Assembly: GCA_037042915.1 (NCBI GenBank)
Contig: CM073197.1
Coordinates: 1,798,001 to 1,862,000, forward strand
Direction: 5' to 3'
DNA from: Auricularia sp. M13
Taxonomy: Eukaryota > Basidiomycota > Agaricomycetes > Auriculariales > Auriculariaceae
DNA: 64,000 bases
Part shown: positions 55,629 through 64,000 of the stretch, one piece after another
Position numbering within the stretch: the stretch's first letter is position 1
How the letters are laid out: every line of letters begins with the position of its first letter
Program-made: the position numbers and the translations under genes
Notes under the pieces: generated by a model
What the model saw: the letters and a program-made list of their open reading frames with translations, nothing else
Databases searched by the model: none
What the model was told of the DNA's origin: nothing

Positions 55629-58600
55629 ATGAGCGACTCTGAGGAGAATTTTCGCTTCGACGACGCGTCGGACTCTGACTCGGATGGATACAAACCAGCT
55701 GCCAAGAAGGTGGGCGGGTAACCAGCAAGCTATTCGTTCGCGACTGACCGTTCGTTATTAGGGCAAGGCAGCACCCAAGGCAGCAGCGAAGCCCAAGGCG
55801 GCCGCGAAGCCCAAGGCACGCGCAGCTTCCGGTGCCGCAAACAAGAAGAAGGCCGCATCCAAGGTTCTGAAGGACCACGACGACAACGCCCTCAGCGCAG
55901 ACGACATGGACTTTGGCGTATCGGACGACGACGACGACGCACCAGCAAAGCCCAGCGCGTCGGCTGTGCCTAGGAAGGACAAGACTGCCTCAGAAACGTA
56001 CCAGAAGGTATGAAACCACGTATACATGTCGATCGCGTCCGCTGACCTTGACCTTAGTTCACGCCTATCGAACATATCTTGAAGCGACCCGACTCCTACA
56101 TTGGCAGCGTGGAGCGCATCAAGCAAACGATGTGGACGTTTGACTCCGATACGAAACGCATGGTCTACAAGCATGTACCATCCATAGGAAGCGTCCTACA
56201 TCGTCTTGACGCATTGTGCAGGAGCGTTTCCTATGTACCAGGCTTTTATAAGATCGTGGACGAGATTCTTGTTAACGCCGCCGACAACAAGGCACGCCAT
56301 AGCTCATTCCCCGCCCTCATGGACTGACCTGGTGGTGACTAGATCAATGACCCTAACATGGACACGCTCAAGATCACCATTGACCCCGAGAACAACACCA
56401 TCTCCGTATACAACAACGGGCGCGGCATTCCCATCGAAATTCACTCGACAGAAAACATGTACATTCCGGAGATGATCTTCGGCAACCTCCTCACGTCCTC
56501 CAACTACGACGACAACGAGAAGAAACTCACTGGCGGTCGTAACGGTTACGGCGCGAAGCTCACCAATATTTATTCGCATCGCTTCACGGTCGAAACCGCC
56601 GACAAGAAGACGGGTCAGAAGTACAAGCAGACATGGAAGGACAACATGAGTGTCTGCGAGAAACCCAAGATCACGAAGAACAGTAAGAAGGAAGAGTTTA
56701 CGTGCGTCACGTTCGAGCCAGACCTGGCACGCTTCGGAATGGACTCGTTGGACGACGATATCGTCAGCTTGCTCAAGAAGCGCGTCTACGACATGGCCGG
56801 TACCGTCAAAGACATCAAGGTCTACCTTAACGACGAGCGCTTGAAGATCAAGAACTTCAAGCAGTATGTCGAGATGTACCTCGAGTCTGCCGCTGCCGCC
56901 GCATCCGAGGAATCCGGGGGTGCCGCGCAGGTCAAGCCAACTTTTGTCTACGAGCAGGTGAACGAGCGTTGGGAGATCGGGTTCGCTGTGTCCGATGGCA
57001 CGCCGCAGCATGTCTCGTTTGCGAACTCGATCGCGACCACGAAGGGTGGCACCCATGTTGCATACGTTGCGGACCAGATTGCCAAGAAGCTTGTGACGGC
57101 GGTCGAGAAGAAGAACAAGGGCGCAACCGTCAAGGCATCCCAGATGAAGAACCACATGTGGATTTTTGTCAACGCGCTCATCGAGAATCCGACCTTCGAC
57201 AGCCAGACGAAGGAGCAGCTGACACTCCCCGCGAGCAAGTTTGGCAGCAAACCGTCTTTGTCAGACGAGTTCATGAAGAAAAGTCAGCGAATACTCCTCC
57301 GGTTGATCTTTACTGACTGCCTGCACAGTTGCCAAGTCCAGTCTCATCGAGAATGTGCTCAGTTGGGCAAAATTCAAGGCTGACAAGGACGCGAAGAAGA
57401 CAGATGGCACCAAGAGAACTCGGTGCGTAATATTGCCAGTTCACACACCAGTCATTAATATCGCCATCTTAGCCTTACCGGCATGGTCAAGCTCACCGAC
57501 GCAAACAGAGCGGGCGGGCGCTACGGGAAAGACTGTACTCTGATCCTCACAGAAGGCGATTCTGCGAAAGGTCTCGCACTCGCTGGTCTCGACGTTGTCG
57601 GTCACGACAACTTTGGCGTCTTCCCGTTGCGCGGAAAGATGTTGAATGTGCGCGAAGCGAAGCATGACCAAATCATGAAGAACGAAGAAATCCAGGCCAT
57701 CAAGAAGATTATAGGCCTCCAGCACAATAAGCAGTATTCGAGTGTCGAAAGCCTTCGTTACGGCAAGCTTATGATCATGGCCGATCAGGTATGACGTGCC
57801 TCGCGACTTTTGGGCGCTGTTGTCTAACCATGCTCAGGATCACGATGGGTCGCATATTAAGGGACTACTTATCAACTTTCTCGACCACTTCTACCCGTCA
57901 TTGCTCAAGTTACCGGAGTTCCTCGTCGAATTCGTGACACCCATCGTTCGAGTATGTATGCCACGGAATTGTACGCGGCAGGACTTACAATTGTTTTTCC
58001 CAGGTCACGAAAGGCTCTCGATACCACAACTTCTTTACGCTGCATGAATTCAGAGCTTGGCAAGAGGCGACCTCTGATTCGCACCGCTGGACGGTGAAAT
58101 ATTATAAGGTCGGTGGAAATGTCATCTATCTTGCGCCCGGACGCTCATGTAATTGGCAGGGTTTGGGTACATCTAAACCTGAGGATGGTCGCGATTACTT
58201 CGGTCACATGGAGAAGCACGTCATCCCGTTCGCTCCGTGTGACGACGATGGCAAGGCAGCAGTGGACCTCGCCTTTAGCAAGAAGCGAGCGGATGAGCGT
58301 AAAGATTGGCTGAGGCAACTACAGGTCAGTCGTACGTGCGGTTCAGACTGGGCTTTTGACTTATCGGCAATGCAGCCGGATACCTATCTGGATCACTCGC
58401 AGCGACAGATCTCGGTGAACGACTTCATCAACAAGGAGCTAATCTTGTTCTCCCAAGCCGACAATGTTCGATCCATTCCGTCCGCCGTCGACGGGCTGAA
58501 GCCCGGTCAACGCAAGGTCATATGGTCTTGCTTCAAGCGCAAGCTCAAGGGAGAGATCAAGGTCGCCCAGCTCGTTGGTTATATCTCCGAACACGCTGCC

Positions 58601-61160
58601 TATCACCACGGCGAAGCAAGCTTGGGCATGACCATCGTCAACTTGGCCCAGGATTTCGTAGGAAGTAATAACGTCAACCTGCTCTTGCCCAATGGTATCT
58701 TCGGCAGTCGTGAAATGGTCCGTCAAGATGCGCAGCGTTTTCACCCTGTACTGAAATAGTTCTAGGGTGGCAAGGATGCCGCTGCGTTTCGTTACATTTA
58801 CACTGAACTGTCTCCAATTACTCGCACAATTTTCCATCCAGCGGACGAAGGCCTTCTCAAGTACCTGCAAGAGGATAACGACATCGTCGAACCCGAGTGG
58901 TACATGCCAGTCGTGCCGGTTGTGCTATTGAACGGCGCGGAGGGCATTGGCACTGGTGCGTTCCAACTTGTCTACGTCAACTTGTGACGCTCATGACTGT
59001 CAAAAGGTTGGAGTACCAGCATTCCATGCTTCAATCCTGTGGACATCGTGACCAACATTCGCCACCTCATGCGCGGCGAGGAGCAGGACCCCATGTCGCC
59101 TTGGTGGAGAGGTTACAAGGTGCGATAGTGATTCTTCGTGCGATACTGGTCAGTTCTGACTGCATTTCAGGGAACCGTGCGGAAGATCGGCGATCAGAAA
59201 TTCGAGGTTACGGGTATCGCGACCAAGACGAGCCCGACAACCGTGGAGATCACCGAACTGGCCATCGGAAAGTGGACTCAAGCGTACAAGGCAGAATTGG
59301 AGGCCATGATGGAGAACGAGAAGGAGAACGAGCCCAAGATCAAAGTAGGCACATTCTTGTGTGTTGAAACTTTTATTCATTGATGCCTTCCAGGACTACA
59401 CCGAGCATCATACTTTCGTCACAGTGAACTTCCACGTCACGCTATCTGAGAAGGACATGGCAAAGGCGGAGGAGAAAGGCCTAGCGGAGTACTTCAAGCT
59501 GACGACGAAGATTAATACGAGCAATATGATTTGCTTCGACAAGGACGGCAAGATCAAGAAGTACAATACCGCGGAAGAGATTATCGAAGATTTCTACCCG
59601 CTTCGACTTTCGTTCTACCAGAAGCGCAAGGTACGTTGCAGGGATTACATACTGTTTGTTGCCTTTGCTAACATCAGCTAATAGGATCATCTGGCCGCTG
59701 ACCTGCAACGAGAAGTTGACCGCTTGAACAACCAAGCGCGCTTTGTCCAAATGATTGTGGACAAAAAGCTCAGTGTTTCCAATCGCAAGAAAGCGGATAT
59801 TGTGGCAGAGCTGCGCAAGCTTGACTTCACGCCGTTCCCCAAGAAAGCCAGTGCGAAAGCTGCTGGAGAAACTGCGCCTACCGTCGACGATCCCGATGAA
59901 GACGAAGACATTGGGAATGGCATGGGAGACTACGATTACTTGCTCGGCATGGCTATCTGGAGCTTGACCAAGGAGAAGGTCATTTGGTATGCTACTTCCC
60001 TCGTAACGCATTGCTTACGGCTTCTTCAGATTGAGAAACTGAAGCAACAAGCCTTGAGCAAGGAAGAAGAACTCAAAGAACTTCTCGGCAAATCGCCCGC
60101 GGAGATGTGGAACGCTGACCTCGACCAGTTTCTTGCGGAGTGGGAGGCGAGCATCTGACGATACGGTTTCTGGCCCTTGAAGAGCTCACAACCATGCAGA
60201 AAATCCGGGAAACGTGGACCGCAGAGGAACGCAAGGCGGCTGCAAAGAAGGGCAAGCAAGGCAAGCTCAAGACTAGGATGAGCCTTGGCAAGAGCAAGAA
60301 AGGCGGCGGTGGATCTGATTCTGAAGACGATTTCCGGCCCTCGAAAGCCGCAGCACGCAAGGCCGAACCCAAGGTTCGCGTTGCCTCCGCATCTAGCAGC
60401 AAAACTGCTCCGAAGAAGATTGTTGAGCTCTCGGACTCCGAGGCCGACTTCGAAGAGCTGTACACCGCACCAGCGCCAACTACGAGCCGCACTGCGGCCG
60501 CGCAGAAGCGTGCGGGGACGGCATCCACTGCGCGTAGTCGAGTTGTCTCCCAATCGACGGCCATTGATATCGACGATGATGACGAGCAGACCGCTGTCGC
60601 CAAACAGTCAAGCGGGTCGGGTAGCGTGGACGCGCCGATGGATGTCGACGACAGCGATGCTGAACCGCCTTCAAAACCTCCTCCGAAGAAGGCTGCGGCG
60701 AAGAAACCCCCGTCGTAGTGGACTCTGACGACGACCCACCGAAGCCTGCGAAAGGCAAGGCGAAGGCAGCGCCCAAGCGCAAGAGGTGAGTTCAAGTCCT
60801 TCCTAGCATTTCCTTTGCTCACGCAATGACAGTCCGGACGGCGATGGCGACGACGCAGTCAGCGTCCAGCCGGCCAAGAAGAAAAAGCTCGCTGCCGATC
60901 AGGCCGCCGTGACGGACTACTTCGAGCCTGTCCCTTCCAAGTCCAAGACGAAGGCCAGCTCCATGAAGGCCAAACCGCCAGCAAAGAAGGCTGCGTCGAG
61001 GATCCTGGTATCCGATGACGACGACGGGGACGCCTCCTTTGCGCAGGACGATGACCCTCCACCTCGGGCGACCGCGTCAAAGCGAGCTGTTCGCGGAGCC
61101 GCGAAGAAATACGTCGAGATTGGAAGCGACGATGACGGTGACGATAGCTTTGCCTTGTGA
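55629..61160 (+). CDS. TOP2: DNA topoisomerase II (possible C-terminal frameshift)
   Basis: TOP2 passes one DNA duplex through another to untangle chromosomes in the nucleus. Nineteen exons give about 1541 residues, or 1409 if translation stops at 60716-60718. The ATPase part has EILVNAADNK, VYNNGRGIP and GGRNGYGAKL, and the TOPRIM part LTEGDSAKGLALAGL and MADQDHDGSHIKG. The catalytic Tyr lies in DAAAFRYIYTELSP, and GIGTGWST and KRKDHLAADLQREV follow. The tail is acidic and Lys-rich (DYFEPVPSKS, VEIGSDDDGDDSFAL). Three introns have GC donors (56171-56221, 56292-56342, 60147-60199). A run of five C at 60707-60711 shifts the tail out of frame; six C would keep it open to 61160. It is divergent from GCN20 by 117 bp. 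Confidence 0.95.
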
Positions 61161-61601
61161 CGATTCTTAACCTTATGGTGATATGCTCTCTGCTGTACTC
61201 TTACTATGTGCGCATGATTAGACCTGATCTGAATGCTTTCCGTGTAACAACTTCGAAAGGGCGAGTTTCAAGAGATGCGTGCTGTGCTGCCTCTTCGGGA
61301 TCACTCAGGGAAAGGCTAGAAAAGATTATCGTGCTATACATGCTAAATGGGACCAGTTTGTGGAATGCTGGAGCGTGGACGCTGTTCCTGCTTACATGGC
61401 ATTGCTGCTCATCGACATGCAACTGGTACGCCTCATCTGGTCCTCATCCTGGTGCCGTGCAAAAACGAAATGCTGATGATCTGCAGGACCTGCGAGAACT
61501 CCGTGACGCAATTTGTGTACGGTCCCTGGCTAATATGATGGGCAACTGGGCTCCACTCTCTTCGACTTGTCCGCGAGCGACGCCGGCTTTGGCTGGGCGC
61601 A
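61161..61601. other. Intergenic TOP2 / Trp-Cys protein
   Basis: These 441 bp carry the TOP2 3' side and the promoter of the next gene. An open frame at 61157-61633 has no family likeness and overlaps the next start in another frame, so it is not called. Confidence 0.4.
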
Positions 61602-62384
61602 ATGGCAGGCCAAGGACAAGACCTGAGCTCTAGCCCGTCGTCGCTGTTGGGGGCGCGCAACCCGCAATTATCGCTCGACCTGTCGAATGCCGGCCCACCA
61701 CCGCCCGCGCTCGTGTTCCACCCTGCAGAGGCAGGGTCCGAGCCCCAGTCGCCAGTGTCGCCGTCGCGGTCGCGCGTGATTCGGTTCAAGTCGCGCGTGC
61801 GCATCGCGTCGAGCTCGCGACCGCGGCACAGCTACACGAGCACGACGGCCGGCAGCAGTCGGGCCCGGTCCGCATCGCCCGAGTCGCGCCGCGCGACATC
61901 CGCCCAGGAGAGCGATAGCGACAGCGACGCGTCCGACGCCGACTCGGACTCGTCGTCGATCAGTGCCCCGCTGCGCGACGACGCCCACCGCACCCACGAG
62001 CCGCCCAGCCCTATGCCCAGCCTGCCCGCGCCGCAAGCCCAGCCAACTGCGACGTACGTCGTACTTGGACCAGCGTATGGCTGGAGCGAGCATACGCCGC
62101 TCATCCCAAAGGGATTTCTACGACCTCAACGGGCCCGCTCGAGCAGCCACTACAGCTCAGACGCGGAACTCAACGCAGAGTTGGCTCGTGCGCAGGCGGC
62201 CGCAAAACGCACGGAGGAGGACGTTAGGTGCTCCCAGATGAAGGATGGTTGGCGTAGTGGCCAGGTAACCTCTACGCTTATACTACCGCATTTCGTTCAC
62301 TGACATTCCTGGCAGTGGTGGTGGTGGAAGATTCGCCAGGAGCTGTGTTGTTGCTGCGTAGATGACGACTCTGAGGACGAATGA
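61602..62384 (+). CDS. Ser-rich protein with Trp4 and Cys4 tail, unknown function
   Basis: Two exons (61602-62264, 62316-62384) give 243 residues. I do not know its function. The first 200 residues are rich in Ser, Arg, Asp and Pro, with an acidic repeat of Asp-Ser pairs, and look disordered. The last exon codes for a short tail: [14 protein letters not shown], then VDDDSEDE. Four tryptophans followed by four cysteines are typical of membrane-facing, S-acylated tails, so palmitoylation is a fair guess. The intron is in phase and the exon is only 69 bp, so the tail would be missed by simple frame calling. Similar tails occur in other Agaricomycete hypotheticals, as far as I recall. Confidence 0.75.
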
Positions 62385-62528
62385 TTTCACGACCGATATC
62401 TCGCTCGCATGATCTTGGGTACTGTAGACGCACACGATTTTGAGGGACTCTGGATACCCACGATACCATCCATGTGCTCATATCTCCTCTCCATTTTTCT
62501 ATATAGATCTCTATTGGCCCCAATATAC

Positions 62529-64000
62529 TTACGCCGTCTTCTCTGCTGCTGGCGTCTGCGCCTGCGTCACAACCTGCGGGGGAGGCATAACCATCGTCGG
62601 CGGGAGCGTGGTGATAGGGGGCAGGAGCGAAGTGGCCGCCCGACGCGAGTTCTGGATAAGCAATTGGCTGCATATGCATGTCAGCAGCGTTGCTGGATAT
62701 CGGCGTTCCGACTGACTCTATAACCACAAGTGCAGCCATCGCCTCTACGATGGGCACCGCGCGGGGCACGACACAGGGATCGTGACGACCACGCGCAGCC
62801 AGTGTTCCCGCCGTACCGTCGTACCGCGCGGTCTCCTGTTCCTGCGAGATGGTCGCCGGGCTCTTGAAGCCCACTTTGAAGTAAATGTTCTCGCCGTTCG
62901 TGATACCGCCCTGCACGCCGCCGCTCCAGTTGGTCGTCGTCCCGAGGCGGCCGTCAGGACGGCGCACGAACGCGTCGTTGTGCTTCGATCCTGGCACCTC
63001 GGTTCCCCGGAAACCAGAACCAATCTCGAAGGCCTTTGTAGCAGGGATGGACAGCATCGCATGAGCGAGCTTGGCCTCGAACTTGTCAAAGACGGGTTCG
63101 CCCAGACCAGAAGGCACATTGCGTATCACACAGGTGACGGTGCCGCCGATCGAGTCCTTCAGTCCTTGGGCGCGCACAATGCGCTGAGAGCAGACGCATT
63201 AGGAACTGACAAGAGATGCATCATGCTGTCGTACCTTGGTCATCTTCTCTGCCGTCTCAGGGTGTGGGCACCTTGTCGGATGCGCGTCTACCTTGTCGCG
63301 CGACACGGTTGCCAGAATCTCGCGGAATTCGGGTGTGAGAGCGTCGGCGGAGGTGTCGTCCTCGTCGTCGGCGGGTTTACCCTGCACGACGGCCGCGGGC
63401 ATGTGTATCTTGCCCACGGACGTGACGAACGCGACAATCTCGATGCCATAGGCCATCTTGAGGTACTTTTCTGCGATCGCACCGGCCGCGACGCGTCCTG
63501 CGCGCCTTCAATAAGTCAAATCGGTAAGCCAGGAGACCGGGCACGCGTACCGATGGTCTCGCGCGCGGACGAGCGTCCGCCGCCCGAGGACGCCTTGACG
63601 CCGTATTTCTCGAGGTATGTGTAGTCTGCGTGGCTGGGGCGCGGGAAGAGGTCCGTCTCCGAGTAGTCGTGCGGCCGCTGGTCCTCGTTTCGGACGTACA
63701 GCCCGATCGGCGTGCCCAGCGTCACGCCGTGCTCAATGCCCGACTGCAGCTGCACTGCGTCCTTCTCGTTCCTCTGAAACACCCATAGCCGTCAGCATTG
63801 CACAGCGCGGGGACGGCGGGACACGCACAGGCGTAGTCAGGTTGCTCTGCCCCGGCCGTCTGCGGTTCATCTGCACTTGTATGTCGGCCGCCTCGAGCGG
63901 CATACCCTGCGTCCCGTCAGCCGCCCATCCGTCGACAGCGCAGTGCAGGACTCACAGGCGGGCAGCCATCGATGATAGCGCCGACGGACGGGCAGTGGCT
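62529..64000 (-). CDS. ARO2: Chorismate synthase ARO2 (5' end outside window)
   Basis: Chorismate synthase makes chorismate from EPSP with reduced FMN, the last shared step to aromatic amino acids. Visible exons are 63956-64000 (running off the edge), 63829-63906, 63551-63773, 63235-63497, 62717-63183 and 62529-62667. They encode [130 protein letters not shown] and [18 protein letters not shown]. The C-terminal extension ends [14 protein letters not shown]. The first few residues (before S-H-C-P) lie beyond base 64000. Confidence 0.95.

Noticed and set aside
56304-57155. Minus-strand frame of 283 codons over TOP2
   Set aside because: Shadow of the TOP2 ATPase exon, with no family likeness.
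60147-60185. A 39-bp version of the last GC-AG intron in TOP2
   Set aside because: The 53-bp version ending in CATGCAG has a better acceptor and usual length and joins AEWE to KIRETW in phase.
62782-63624. Plus-strand frame of 280 codons over ARO2
   Set aside because: Shadow of ARO2 exons and introns; the ARO2 motifs on the other strand are decisive.

Overview
The window is nuclear DNA of a filamentous basidiomycete, most likely an Agaricomycete. Genes are dense, on both strands, and broken up by many introns of about 45-65 bp with GT-AG or GC-AG ends. The protein set is fungal: COP9 subunit 6, septin CDC3, an Upa2-type PAM2 protein, an ankyrin-DIL protein, DUF7704 and GCN20. No virus, bacterial operon, intact transposon, rRNA, tRNA or CRISPR array was seen. 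All gene models were spliced by hand: I joined exons so that reading phase and family motifs agree, so exon borders are inferred, not observed.

Layout. 1-6 kb: MCM5 (5' end only, minus), AP-3 sigma (minus), CSN6, a TMEM205-like membrane protein and OST1 (plus). 6.3-7.2 kb: a REX4-type exonuclease relic with every catalytic residue replaced, followed by 1.6 kb without a supported gene. 8.8-20.2 kb: U2A'/LEA1, septin CDC3, MTR10/transportin-3, an ACBP-ankyrin protein, a DUF866 zinc protein, SYF2 and succinyl-CoA ligase alpha. 20.5-33.3 kb: a 1948-residue Upa2 orthologue, an oxysterol-binding protein, DBP3 helicase and a Vps62-like protein. 33.6-45.4 kb: a bZIP factor, RRP15, an ankyrin-DIL protein, GID8 and the MAPKKK BCK1. 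45.7-52.4 kb: an F-box-like protein, a repeat-bearing intergenic stretch, a CofD/YvcK-like protein, an APH-fold kinase and a DUF7704 protein. 52.4-64 kb: GCN20, topoisomerase II, a small protein with Trp4 and Cys4 runs, and ARO2 (its 5' end lies outside the window).

The genes are mostly housekeeping: DNA replication and topology (MCM5, TOP2), splicing (LEA1, SYF2), ribosome biogenesis and translational control (DBP3, RRP15, GCN20), protein turnover (CSN6, GID8), membrane and secretory traffic (AP-3, OST1, OSBP, Vps62-like) and metabolism (LSC1, ARO2). CDC3, Upa2, BCK1 and the DIL protein relate to hyphal growth and cell wall. Several neighbours share very short divergent promoters (76-140 bp), and one convergent pair has stop codons only 7 bp apart.

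The main unusual points are the many probable GC-AG introns (eight candidates, three in TOP2), the dead exonuclease, the Upa2 orthologue with three PAM2 motifs and a terminal GWW, several microexons, the Trp/Cys-tailed protein, and four single-base frameshifts in otherwise conserved genes that look more like assembly errors than real mutations.
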